64,000 nt of DNA, taken from the NCBI RefSeq assembly GCF_000147715.2, contig NC_017934.1, positions 2,604,001 to 2,668,000 on the forward strand, given 5' to 3'. This stretch comes from Mesotoga prima MesG1.Ag.4.2 (lineage in GTDB: Bacteria; Thermotogota; Thermotogae; Petrotogales; Kosmotogaceae). A program made the translations under genes and the position numbers. A model generated the notes under the pieces. It was not told the origin of the DNA and searched no databases. It worked only from the letters and a program-made list of their open reading frames with translations. Within the stretch, counting starts at the first letter, position 1, and each line of letters begins with the position of its first letter. Shown here piece by piece: positions 35,912 through 44,650 of this stretch.

Positions 35912-37138
35912 TCAAGCAGTAGACCGGCAGGTAGCTACTGAAGATACTTTCAGCGAGTATTCAGGCTTCTGTTTTCCCTCCTTTTTAGAAGGAGTATAAT
36001 CAGAAAGAGGATTCCTCTTGAAGAATTTCTCTTCTGAGTAGGGAGTCAAATCCCTAAGCATGGCGAAGGCGATTTTGAGGATGGTGTTCGCCAATGCACG
36101 GAGGGCATGAGCAGAGCTCTTGCCCTCGCTCTTTTTGTTGTCGTAGAATCTTTTCATCCATTTAGAGCTATTTGTTGCAGCAAGACTGGCTATATGAAGA
36201 GTCCCTCTGAGATAGTGATTGCAGTTACTTCTCATCTTGGTGGTGTTCTTGTTACCGCTTCCATAGTAAGTCGGAGTAGTTCCCGCGTACCTTTGAAGGT
36301 CTCTGTAGGAACTGAACTTGTGTGTTAGGTAGGCAACTATGAGCTGGCTGGCGATTATTACTCCCACTCCAGGTAAGGTGAGAAGCACACTGAATTCGCT
36401 TTTCTCAATGATTTCTTTCATCTGCTTGCCTATCTCTTCCTTCATCACTTTCTTCTCCATAGCGTACCTTGAGAAAGCGACTATCAATGTCCTTATGGAA
36501 GCTGGCACATATCTTTCAAGCGCGATTTTTCTGAGCTCCTTCAGCTTGCTTTTGAGATTGCTATTTATCAGGAAACCCATCTCTTTAAGCTTCAGGAGTA
36601 TCTCTTTATCAGACATTGAGAGAAAGTCTTTTGCAGTAGGACAGATGGATATAAACGCCAGTTTTCTGGCGGAAGTGCCACTGAAAACTTCTTTCACCTC
36701 CGGCCAGTACCTTTCAAGGTATGCATCCAGCCTTCCTATATCCTGCATCATAGATACATTTATCACAGCGTTCTCTTCAACCAGTACATCCAGCTCAAAA
36801 GCTATCCCTTCCCTCTTCACTTGCAAACACCATTCGGGGTTATGCTCATAGGTCATCGCTATTACCTTCGAATCAATGAAATCGCTCTTGCCTTCTATCA
36901 CGAAGAATGACCTGGCTTCGCTCGATCTCCTGCTTGGAAGTATGTACACCTGCCTGTTGTTCCTTAGAAGATAATCGACGATCCTGTTATTGCCATCCTC
37001 AATAACATAGACCGCCTCCTTTATCTTCAGAAGCTTCGCGAAATCTTCTTCCTTGTTCCTTAAAACTAACTTCTTACCCTGGTGCAAAAGATAACAGTAA
37101 TGCTTCTTTCTTCCCCAATCAATTCCAACTATCTCCAT
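35912..37138 (-). CDS. IS110-family transposase (bridge-RNA-type recombinase)
   Basis: A 408-residue DEDD recombinase. The N-terminal RuvC-like domain starts with IVGIDWGRKKH and has GKSDFIDSKVIA. The C-terminal transposase_20 domain has LTLPGVGVIIASQL and LQRYAGTTPTYYGSG. The ATG at 37138 follows GGAGGTG. Known IS110 enzymes use a structured RNA made from the element's non-coding end to pair target and donor DNA. The reading frame is intact, so the element may be active. Confidence 0.93.
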   Translation of the reverse strand: MEIVGIDWGRKKHYCYLLHQGKKLVLRNKEEDFAKLLKIKEAVYVIEDGNNRIVDYLLRNNRQVYILPSRRSSEARSFFVIEGKSDFIDSKVIAMTYEHNPEWCLQVKREGIAFELDVLVEENAVINVSMMQDIGRLDAYLERYWPEVKEVFSGTSARKLAFISICPTAKDFLSMSDKEILLKLKEMGFLINSNLKSKLKELRKIALERYVPASIRTLIVAFSRYAMEKKVMKEEIGKQMKEIIEKSEFSVLLTLPGVGVIIASQLIVAYLTHKFSSYRDLQRYAGTTPTYYGSGNKNTTKMRSNCNHYLRGTLHIASLAATNSSKWMKRFYDNKKSEGKSSAHALRALANTILKIAFAMLRDLTPYSEEKFFKRNPLSDYTPSKKEGKQKPEYSLKVSSVATCRSTA

Positions 37139-37342
37139 AACTGCACCTCCGTTGCTTGTTTGGCAGTTTGTTGAGTGTTTCGTTTACCGCTGTTTTGGTC
37201 CTGAAGCATTCCTGCTCCGGATATTCTACTATCGTTCCTGAACACTCCTGGATGCAAGATGTTCTTGCCCCACTGGGCCTCGCAGGCTATAACGAAGGAC
37301 TGGACTTATCTTGCATCCCCTGCCTCTCTTATTCTAACAAAC
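37139..37342 (-). ncRNA. Candidate bridge RNA region of the IS110 element
   Basis: The ~200-base non-coding end upstream of the transposase contains a perfect 11-bp inverted repeat, GGATGCAAGAT (37250-37260) and ATCTTGCATCC (37308-37318). It encloses a 47-base loop. A long stem with a large internal loop in this place matches the plan of IS110 bridge RNAs, which are transcribed in the same direction as the recombinase. Loop guide bases could not be assigned. Confidence 0.45.
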
Positions 37343-37800
37343 AACGAAGGACCAAGGACGGCTCTTTGCAGCGTGCAGCGGCTCTTCTCCCGCGAAGCGG
37401 AACTGACCGCACGAAGTGCAATGGCCCTGATGTTCTGCATCAATTTTGTCTTTCGGTTATTCTTGCCACTGCTTGCAGTGACTGGCCTTTGCGAAGCAAA
37501 TACTGACTGCACGAAGTGCGACTGGACTACGTTAGCAGAATGGCTTTGAAGATCTTCCCCGCAAAGCGGGCATTGCGTCCTGGCATGTTCTTCGCCAGCC
37601 TTGCGTCCACTGATGCTCCTCAGTGCATTGCGTCCAATGTTCTATAAGGGCATCACTTCCCGACGAAGTCGGCCTCGCCTCCTGCCAAAGGCAGCCTTGC
37701 ATCAATATTCTATTCTTCCTCGCGTTGGCGACCCTTACTTCCCGCGACGCTCTTAACAATACCAATGCCGCGCCTTTCTGAACTAATCTTACCAGCCAGT
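37343..37800. repeat. Intergenic repeat mosaic, block 3 (right part), with a mini-hairpin array
   Basis: The block resumes after the IS110 with AACGAAGGACCAAGGACGGC. From 37390 it becomes an array of small hairpins. Examples are CCGC-GAA-GCGG, GCAC-GAA-GTGC (twice), CACTG-CTTG-CAGTG, TTTGC-GAA-GCAAA, CCCGC-AAA-GCGGG, CGAC-GAA-GTCG and CTGCC-AAA-GGCAG. Words such as ACTGGC, GCATTGCGTCC, GCCTTGCGTCC and GCATCACTTCC separate them. The order and number of hairpins differ from the arrays at 23307 and 46527. No gene is seen. Confidence 0.75.
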
Positions 37801-38027
37801 GCGTCAAAGAAAATGATTACGACGGAAAAATTAGCTCCAATTCAATCTAATGAATGGCAACAGCTTTAATATGATGATGTTTAGGTGTTACATAATTTAT
37901 GTTATAACTAAGTATCGTAAAACCGAGTAGGTTACTCTATTTTGGAGAGAGTAACCATTTAAGGTATTATTGTATAGATGTTTTTTCACTATTGAAAGTG
38001 GGTTATGCTTTCTTATAAGGGGAGGAA
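37801..38027 (+). promoter_or_regulatory. Control region of the epimerase-peptide transporter operon
   Basis: An AT-rich leader with two palindromes: ACATAATTTATGT (37890-37902), and a 9-bp stem GGTTACTCT/AGAGTAACC (37930-37938, 37948-37956). The second has a 9-base loop and no T run, so it may be an operator or a leader stem. I could not fix a promoter with confidence. Confidence 0.45.
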
Positions 38028-39065
38028 ATGATGAAGATCAAGGATCTGCGTTTCACTGAAAAGAAATGGGACTTCGTAAAGCCTTTTCACATTGCGAACA
38101 ATGTTTCCACTTCCAAAGTAAATATCGAGGTGGAACTGGTTCTTTCAGACGGAACAGTCGGTCTGGGCGAGTCCTCTTCATCGTTCAGGGTCAACGGTGA
38201 GAGCGAAGCAGCAATTTTCCAGCTCCAGAAGGAGATCCTCGAGATGATCAAGGACCTAGACGTCCGTGACTACAGGAAGGTCTTTGCAAAGCTGGATGCG
38301 TACTCCAGAACAGCTCCCAGTTTGAAGGCCGCCATTCAGTTCGCGACGCTACATGCTTTCTCGAGATCGATCTCCACCCCTGTATATCAGATTCTTGGAG
38401 GGATGAAGGACTTTGTGGAAACAGACAAGACCGTTAGCATCGGTAGTCTGGAAGAGACTGTTCATGATGCAAAGGAGATCTTTGATGCCGGCCACAAAGT
38501 TATCAAGATGAAGGTAGGCGAAGATGTAAAGAGCGACGTGGCTAGGGTGCTGGCAGTCAATGACGAAATCAAAGGAGTCAGGTATGTCATTGATGCCAAT
38601 ACCGGTTACACGACCAAAGAAGCATTGAGATTCATAGATGCAATGTACAGAAACGATGTGCCTGTGGGGATATTTGAACAACCAGTTCCTGCCGAAGACT
38701 TCGAGGGATTGAAGATAATCAGGCAGGGCTCGATGTATCCAGTTGGCGCAGATGAAAGCGCGAAGACGAAGTACGATGTTATGAGGCTTATAAAGGAAGG
38801 CGCCGTCGACTACGTCAATATCAAACTCATGAAGTCGGGTCTCTCTGACGCTCTTGCGATAGTGGAGATGTGCAACAGCGCGGGCATTGGTCTTATGATA
38901 GGCTGCATGAGCGAGTCTGGAATCGGAGTCTCACAGAGCGTGCATTTTGCTGCGGGGACTGGCGCTTTTACTTATCACGATCTAGATTCTCATTTATTGC
39001 TCAAGGATGTCGATCCTGTCGGGTTCAGGCAGGAGAAAGATAGACAGTATCCTATTCTGTTCTAA
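38028..39065 (+). CDS. Dipeptide epimerase (L-Ala-D/L-Glu epimerase type, enolase superfamily)
   Basis: A 345-residue cytoplasmic enzyme that inverts the second residue of dipeptides such as L-Ala-D-Glu from peptidoglycan. Catalytic lysines are in KMK (160-162) and NIKLMKSG. Magnesium ligands are Asp189 (DANTGYT), Glu217 (FEQPV) and Asp242 (GADES). The HDLDSH motif near the end fits dipeptide epimerases. The start ATG at 38028 follows GGGGAGG; a second ATG follows at once. The gene heads a dipeptide ABC operon, which supports a peptide substrate. Confidence 0.9.
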   Translation: MMKIKDLRFTEKKWDFVKPFHIANNVSTSKVNIEVELVLSDGTVGLGESSSSFRVNGESEAAIFQLQKEILEMIKDLDVRDYRKVFAKLDAYSRTAPSLKAAIQFATLHAFSRSISTPVYQILGGMKDFVETDKTVSIGSLEETVHDAKEIFDAGHKVIKMKVGEDVKSDVARVLAVNDEIKGVRYVIDANTGYTTKEALRFIDAMYRNDVPVGIFEQPVPAEDFEGLKIIRQGSMYPVGADESAKTKYDVMRLIKEGAVDYVNIKLMKSGLSDALAIVEMCNSAGIGLMIGCMSESGIGVSQSVHFAAGTGAFTYHDLDSHLLLKDVDPVGFRQEKDRQYPILF

Positions 39066-39103
39066 TTTTGTCATCAACCTTTAGTGGAAAAGGAGGTGCA
39101 AGA

Positions 39104-40675
39104 ATGAAGCGAAGCTTCATGCTAGTTTTCTTAATGGTACTTATCGTTGCGGCAACCGGATTTGCTGCAACCCCGAAAGACACTCTTGTTATAGGTGCGA
39201 ACACGGGAATCTTCATAACAATGGATCCGGCCGTTGCCTATGAGGTCTTCCCGAACAAGATCGTAGCAGCTCTATATGCACAGTTGGTCAAGCTGGAGGC
39301 AATCGAAGGCGTTATCGTTCCAGTACCCGACATTGCTGAGAGCTGGGAAATCTCCGAGGACGGGCTCACCTATACCTTCAATATCAGGAAGGGAGTCAAG
39401 TTCTCCAACGGTGATCCTTTGACAGCTGAGGATGTTCTCTTCTCTCTGAAGAGGCCCATAGTTCTCGAGTCGGTTTCTGCATGGTTCCTGGTCGATATTT
39501 TCGGCATAAACAAGGACAATGTAGATGAGAAGATTAAGATGATCGACGATTACACCGTCTCGATAACGCTTAACGCTCCCTACGCAGAGAACATCACTCT
39601 TGGTATTCTTTCCAACATGTTCACAGGTATCGTCAACAAAGACGTAGTGCTTGAACATGAAGTCGATGGAGATCTTGGTGGGGCATGGCTTACAGACCAC
39701 TCTGCCGGCGCCGGTCCATACGTTCTCGTTCAATGGGAAAGAAACAACGTCATTCTTCTCGAAGCAAATCCGAATTACTACGGCAATCAGCCCCCTCTGA
39801 AGAGAATCATGGTAAGAGACATTCCTGAGGCATCGAACCAGAGGCTTCTACTTGAAAGAGGAGACATAGACGTTGCCTGGGATCTCACACCTCAGCTACT
39901 CGAAGAGGCCAAGAGAAATCCAGACATCGTTGAAGTGAAAGTTCCTGGACACTCTAACGAGTATCTCGCGATGAACGCTACTTGGGGACCCCTTGCAAAT
40001 CCAAAGGTTAGAGAAGCCGTAAGGTACTCAATCAACTACGAAGAGATAGTTGAAGATATTATGCTAAACAACGCTCTCCTCGTGCAGGGTTTCATAAACA
40101 AGGGCTACTTCGGATATGTTGAAGAGAATCCATTCTATCAGGATATAGAGAAGGCCAAGGCTCTCCTAGCAGAGGCCGGTTATCCTGACGGATTCGAAGT
40201 TGAACTGCTGACCAGCAACACGGATACAAGAAAGGCCGAAGCCGAAAAGATCCAGGCCGACCTGGCTCTTGCAGGGATAAAGGCAAATATCGTGATAATG
40301 CAGTCTTCTCAGATGTATGCAAAGTACAGGGCACAGGGTCATCAGATGATAATTGCCGGCTGGGGTAACGACTACCCAGACCCGGACAACCTTGCGATGG
40401 CTCACGCAAGCTACAGGGCAAAGCAGCTCGCATGGAGAAATGCATGGTTCGACGATTACGCGGCGACGCTTTGTGAATGGGGTCAGGTTGAGCCCAATCC
40501 TGACAAGCGTGAACAGATTTACAAGGATCTGACTGAATACTGGTTCCACAATGGACCCTTTGCAATGCTTTACCAGACTGTAGAGTTCTGGGGAATTCGC
40601 AAAGAAGTCAAGAACTTTGAAGAAGCCGCTTTCGGTTACGGAATGCTGTTCGACTTCACCAAGGTATCTAAGTAA
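39104..40675 (+). CDS. Dipeptide/oligopeptide ABC substrate-binding protein (SBP family 5)
   Basis: A 523-residue exported binding protein with signal peptide SFMLVFLMVLIVAATGFAA. The family order is canonical: ESWEISEDGLTYTFNIRKGV and TAEDVLFSL early, AGAGPYVLVQWE in the middle, and VREAVRYSINYEEI later. It therefore serves as an internal reference for the permuted protein at 13910. The ATG at 39104 follows AAGGAGGT. It is placed directly after the epimerase gene, so muropeptide-derived dipeptides are a plausible ligand. Confidence 0.92.
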   Translation: MKRSFMLVFLMVLIVAATGFAATPKDTLVIGANTGIFITMDPAVAYEVFPNKIVAALYAQLVKLEAIEGVIVPVPDIAESWEISEDGLTYTFNIRKGVKFSNGDPLTAEDVLFSLKRPIVLESVSAWFLVDIFGINKDNVDEKIKMIDDYTVSITLNAPYAENITLGILSNMFTGIVNKDVVLEHEVDGDLGGAWLTDHSAGAGPYVLVQWERNNVILLEANPNYYGNQPPLKRIMVRDIPEASNQRLLLERGDIDVAWDLTPQLLEEAKRNPDIVEVKVPGHSNEYLAMNATWGPLANPKVREAVRYSINYEEIVEDIMLNNALLVQGFINKGYFGYVEENPFYQDIEKAKALLAEAGYPDGFEVELLTSNTDTRKAEAEKIQADLALAGIKANIVIMQSSQMYAKYRAQGHQMIIAGWGNDYPDPDNLAMAHASYRAKQLAWRNAWFDDYAATLCEWGQVEPNPDKREQIYKDLTEYWFHNGPFAMLYQTVEFWGIRKEVKNFEEAAFGYGMLFDFTKVSK

Positions 40676-40684
40676 AGTATCCCC

Positions 40685-40716
40685 CGCCCCGTTCTCTTGA
40701 GCGGGGCGTATTCTTT
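40685..40716 (+). terminator. Hairpin after the dipeptide-binding protein gene
   Basis: A 7-bp stem CGCCCCG/CGGGGCG with a ten-base loop is followed by TATTCTTTCCC. It is probably a partial terminator or mRNA stabiliser inside the operon, like those at 16421 and 27906. Confidence 0.65.
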
Positions 40717-40751
40717 CCCAAAAAATCAGATATTGATACGGGGGTAATTCT

Positions 40752-41762
40752 ATGAACTTCGGACAATTCTTGCTCAGAAGACTATTCTTAATGATCATAG
40801 TTCTCTTTGGAGTCGCCTGTATTGTCTTCTTCATAGCAAATGTAATACCTGCCGATCCGGTCGGCGCCATTCTTGGAGGAAATGCTCCACCGGAAGCGGT
40901 TGATAGATTGAAGGCAAAACTGGGCTACGATCAGCCTCTAATAATAAGGTTCGGCAATTTTATCACCGGAGCAGTCAGAGGAGATTTCGGCATTTCTTTG
41001 AAGACGTCCAATCCGGTTATGGAAGATATCAGGAACTATTTCCCTGCTACGATGGAACTGGCTCTTGTCGCGATAACGATCTCGATCATACTGGGGATAA
41101 CTCTGGGGATCTTGTCGGCCGTTCACCGTAACAAAGCCATAGACCAGTTTTCTAGAATCTTCTCTATACTAGGGGTCTCGATGCCGGTCTTCTGGATTGG
41201 GCTTCTTCTGTTGCTTGTGTTTTATTTCAAGCTGGGCTGGCTCCCCGGGAGCGGGAGACTTGGCTTTTTCACCTATCCGCCTCCAAGAGTGACGGGCATG
41301 TATCTTATAGACTCAATCATTGCAGGGCAGTGGGACACATTCAAAGAAGCCCTTATGCATATTCTTCTTCCAGCGTTCGTCCTCGGTTACAATGCGACGG
41401 CCTCCATAGCTAGAATTACCAGAGCCAGTATGCTCGACGTGTTGAGGCAGGATTTTATAAGAACTGCAAAATCGAAGGGTTTGAGAAAAAACGTAGTTAT
41501 TTACCGACATGCACTGCGTAATTCTTTGATACCGACCGTTACGATAATCGGACTCGTATTTGGAAGTCTACTGGAAGGAGCCGTTCTTACGGAAACGGTC
41601 TTCTCCTGGCCAGGTCTGGGTAGATATATAACCACCGGAATGCTCTTCCTTGATTATCCGGCTGTAATGGGCGGTACATTGTATATAGCCTTGATATATT
41701 CAATTGCGAATCTTATCGTGGACATTCTTTACGCTCTTCTCGATCCAAGGATGAGGATGTGA
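40752..41762 (+). CDS. Dipeptide ABC transporter permease, DppB type
   Basis: A 336-residue inner-membrane permease. The N-terminal region has IPADPVGAILG and the typical RGDFGISLKTSNPV. Six helices follow, with the EAA loop FIRTAKSKGLRKNVVIYRH and the terminal LLDPRMRM. It starts at an ATG after GGGGGTAA. Unlike the permease at 16464, it is of normal layout. Confidence 0.93.
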   Translation: MNFGQFLLRRLFLMIIVLFGVACIVFFIANVIPADPVGAILGGNAPPEAVDRLKAKLGYDQPLIIRFGNFITGAVRGDFGISLKTSNPVMEDIRNYFPATMELALVAITISIILGITLGILSAVHRNKAIDQFSRIFSILGVSMPVFWIGLLLLLVFYFKLGWLPGSGRLGFFTYPPPRVTGMYLIDSIIAGQWDTFKEALMHILLPAFVLGYNATASIARITRASMLDVLRQDFIRTAKSKGLRKNVVIYRHALRNSLIPTVTIIGLVFGSLLEGAVLTETVFSWPGLGRYITTGMLFLDYPAVMGGTLYIALIYSIANLIVDILYALLDPRMRM

Positions 41763-41767
41763 TCTAG

Positions 41768-42640
41768 ATGGAAAAAACCGTAAAAGTATCTAAGCCATTC
41801 ATGGATGATTTGAAGCATACAGCCTTTCTCTGGAGAAAGAGCCGCCTCACGATGATCGGATCGGCTATAATCCTTGTTTTCCTTCTTATGGCAGCCTTTG
41901 CGCCACTTATAGCTCCTTACGACCCGGTTCATCAGGATCTCCAGATAAAATTGCAGGCTCCGAGCTGGCAGCATCTCTTCGGAACGGACCAGTTCGGGAG
42001 GGACATATTCAGCAGGGTTATCATGGGATCCAGGATCGCGCTCTGGATAATCTTCCTGGTATCGGTCATCAGCGGGTCCATAGGAATTATTGTTGGTGTT
42101 ACGGCAGGTTATTTCGGTGGCATTGTCGATGAAGTGCTCATGAGGATAACGGACATGTTCCTGGCCTTTCCCAGTCTGGTCCTGGCAATGGCCTTTGCTG
42201 CAATGCTGGGTCCGAATCTGACAAACACGATTATTGCCATATCCATTGTCACGTGGACAACCTACGCCAGGCTCTCCCGGGCCGAGGCAATAAAAGTAAA
42301 ATCGCAGCCATACATTGAAGCTATACGTGCGGCCGGCGGTGGTAATCTTAGAATAATGTTCCTTCACGTTTTGCCGATGTGTATTTCTCCCGTTCTTGTT
42401 CAGTTGACTCTTAGAATGGGCACGATAATCCTCACCGCAGCAAGTCTTGGCTTCCTCGGGTTAGGTGTCCAGCCTCCCACGCCCGAATGGGGAGCCATGG
42501 TTTCCGACGGCAGAAACTACCTGATCGACCAGTGGTGGATATCTACCTTTCCGGGCATATTCATCGCCTTTGTCGTTCTTGGATTCAACCTCCTCGGTGA
42601 CGGAATAAGAGACATGCTTGATCCAAGGTTGAGGAGGTAA
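41768..42640 (+). CDS. Dipeptide ABC transporter permease, DppC type
   Basis: A 290-residue permease of standard length. It has the N-terminal OppC_N region, HLFGTDQFGRDIFSRV and the EAA loop YIEAIRAAGGGNLRIMFLH. It begins 6 bases after the DppB stop codon. It forms the channel with DppB in the inner membrane. Confidence 0.93.
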   Translation: MEKTVKVSKPFMDDLKHTAFLWRKSRLTMIGSAIILVFLLMAAFAPLIAPYDPVHQDLQIKLQAPSWQHLFGTDQFGRDIFSRVIMGSRIALWIIFLVSVISGSIGIIVGVTAGYFGGIVDEVLMRITDMFLAFPSLVLAMAFAAMLGPNLTNTIIAISIVTWTTYARLSRAEAIKVKSQPYIEAIRAAGGGNLRIMFLHVLPMCISPVLVQLTLRMGTIILTAASLGFLGLGVQPPTPEWGAMVSDGRNYLIDQWWISTFPGIFIAFVVLGFNLLGDGIRDMLDPRLRR

Positions 42641-42644
42641 TTAT

Positions 42645-43637
42645 ATGGAGCTTAGAGGAAAACTATTAGATGTATCTAACCTCAAAGTATCTTTCTATAC
42701 ATACAGGGGAGTAGTAAAAGCGCTCAACGGTGTCGAGCTCTGGATGGACTCCGGCGAAAGACTTGGGGTCGTTGGGGAGACGGGCTGTGGAAAGTCGGTC
42801 ACTTCGTTGGCGGTAATGCGCTTGATAGAACAACCCGGAGAGATCCAAGAGGGGAAGATAATCTTCAACGGTAGGAACCTTGTAGAGTTGTCTGAAGAGA
42901 AAATGAACAACATACGAGGCGTAGAAATGTCGATGATCTTCCAGGAACCAAGATCCTCCCTAAATCCCGTAATGAAAGTAGGTTACCAGATAGGGGAGGC
43001 AATCGCCAAGTCAAAGAAGATCAGGATCAAGAATACCTACCCGGAGGTTAAGGAAATGCTTCGCCTTGTGGGTCTTGACGCGGAAAGAGTTATGAACAGC
43101 TATCCCCACGAGCTAAGCGGCGGAATGTCGCAGCGAGTCATGATAGGGATGGCACTGGCAACCCATCCAAAGCTGCTTATTGCAGACGAACCCACATCGG
43201 CTCTCGACGTTACCATCCAGGCTCAGATCCTTGAATTGCTGGACGAACTCGCAAGGAAGATGGGAAACGCCGTGATGTTGATCACCCATGACATGGGCGT
43301 TGTGGCAGAGTTTTGCGACAAAGTCCTTGTCATGTATGCCGGGAACTCTGTAGAGTACGCTTCGACGGTAAGGCTGTTCGAAAAGCCACTCCATCCATAC
43401 ACGGGGGGGCTTCTTCAGGCGGTGCCTAGGGTAGGTAGAACTGACGAACTGAAGGCCATAAAGGGCACGGTTCCCGATCTCGTAAACCCCCCATCCGGCT
43501 GTCGTTTCCATCCAAGGTGTCCTTATGCAATGGACATTTGCAAGGCGGAGAGACCACCATTCGTAGAAATAGAACCCGATCATTATGTTGCCTGCTATTT
43601 ATTTAAGGGCAAGAACGAGGTGAGAGAAGATGGCTGA
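42645..43637 (+). CDS. Dipeptide ABC transporter ATPase, DppD type
   Basis: A 330-residue ATPase with Walker [10 protein letters not shown], signature LSGGMSQR, Walker [12 protein letters not shown] and a C-terminal [14 protein letters not shown] extension. The ATG at 42645 follows GGAGG. The Walker A has Ser-Val after the Lys instead of Ser/Thr-Thr, which is acceptable in this group. The next gene overlaps by 8 bases. Confidence 0.93.
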   Translation: MELRGKLLDVSNLKVSFYTYRGVVKALNGVELWMDSGERLGVVGETGCGKSVTSLAVMRLIEQPGEIQEGKIIFNGRNLVELSEEKMNNIRGVEMSMIFQEPRSSLNPVMKVGYQIGEAIAKSKKIRIKNTYPEVKEMLRLVGLDAERVMNSYPHELSGGMSQRVMIGMALATHPKLLIADEPTSALDVTIQAQILELLDELARKMGNAVMLITHDMGVVAEFCDKVLVMYAGNSVEYASTVRLFEKPLHPYTGGLLQAVPRVGRTDELKAIKGTVPDLVNPPSGCRFHPRCPYAMDICKAERPPFVEIEPDHYVACYLFKGKNEVREDG

Positions 43638-44595
43638 GACCTTGATCAAAATAAGAGATCTTAAGACCTACTTTCCAGTGAAGAAGTCCATCTTCTCGAA
43701 GAAGTTATTTGTCAGAGCTGTCGACAACGTGAATATGGACGTCCCGAAAGGCTCTACGTTCGCCGTTGTAGGAGAATCTGGTTCGGGTAAGACAACTCTT
43801 GCGAGAACCGTTCTTAGGCTTATAGAACCAACTTCAGGAGAGATAGAGTTCGATGGAAAGAATATCCTGGGACTCAAGGGCAAAGATCTGTTGGAAGTTC
43901 GAAGGAATATGCAGATCGTTTTCCAGGACCCCTACAATTCTCTCCACCCGAGGAAGCTGATAAAGAACATTATCGGCGAGGGAATGAAGATCCATTTCAA
44001 GATCTCGGAAATTGAAATAAGAGACAGAATAGCTTCTGTCTTGAAGGAAGTCGGGCTGATTGACGATCATATGTACAGATACGCGCACGAGTTTTCCGGC
44101 GGGCAGAGGCAGAGAATAGCCTTCGCCAGAGCGATCGTTCTCAAGCCGAAGTTTATTGTCCTGGATGAACCTACTTCGGCGCTGGACGTGTCGGTCCAGG
44201 CCATGGTTCTCAAGATGCTGAAGGAGATAAAGGTCCAGGAAAACCTTACCTATATGTTCATAACTCACAACCTTTCTCTCGTGGACTACATAGCCGATAA
44301 GGTCGCCGTCATGTACGTGGGGGAAGTAGTCGAAATGGGAGACAAGGCCACGATCTTCAATCACCCTGCACATCCCTATACTGACCTGCTTATGGCTTCC
44401 AATCCAATCCCCGATCCAAAGTTCGTAAGGGAAAAGCGGCTGCTGAAGGGTGAGATACCCAGTTCGATAAACCCCCCTTCTGGATGCAGATTCCATAACA
44501 GGTGCCCGTTCGCAGATGAGAGATGTGCGAGGGAAGAACCAGAGTTGAGGGAGATAAAACCCGGTCATTTCGTAAGATGCCATTATCCTCTCTGA
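43630..44595 (+). CDS. Dipeptide ABC transporter ATPase, DppF type
   Basis: A 321-residue ATPase, partner of the preceding gene. It has Walker A GESGSGKTT, signature FSGGQRQR, Walker [11 protein letters not shown] and the C-terminal CRFHNRCPFADERC. It ends the operon and is followed by a clear terminator. Confidence 0.93.
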   Translation: MAETLIKIRDLKTYFPVKKSIFSKKLFVRAVDNVNMDVPKGSTFAVVGESGSGKTTLARTVLRLIEPTSGEIEFDGKNILGLKGKDLLEVRRNMQIVFQDPYNSLHPRKLIKNIIGEGMKIHFKISEIEIRDRIASVLKEVGLIDDHMYRYAHEFSGGQRQRIAFARAIVLKPKFIVLDEPTSALDVSVQAMVLKMLKEIKVQENLTYMFITHNLSLVDYIADKVAVMYVGEVVEMGDKATIFNHPAHPYTDLLMASNPIPDPKFVREKRLLKGEIPSSINPPSGCRFHNRCPFADERCAREEPELREIKPGHFVRCHYPL

Positions 44596-44613
44596 GTTGT
44601 TAAGAATACTGTG

Positions 44614-44642
44614 AGGCATGTCCCTGGCGGCATGCCTTTTTT
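44614..44642 (+). terminator. Terminator of the dipeptide transporter operon
   Basis: The stem AGGCATG/CATGCCT with a ten-base loop is followed by six Ts. It lies between two convergent genes. Confidence 0.88.
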
Positions 44643-44650
44643 AATACCAA

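Larger units (their letters stand above)
35865..37342 (-). mobile_element. IS110-family insertion sequence
   Basis: The ends are estimated by comparing the interrupted repeat with its intact relatives. The left flank ends ...GGACGGGTTCATGGTTT and the right flank resumes AACGAAGGACCAAGGACGGC. The same words are joined at 46352-46398 and 55713-55752. This gives an element of about 1.48 kb, normal for the family. No terminal inverted repeat is seen, as expected for IS110. The long non-coding end lies upstream of the transposase, as in the IS110 subgroup rather than IS1111. Confidence 0.8.
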
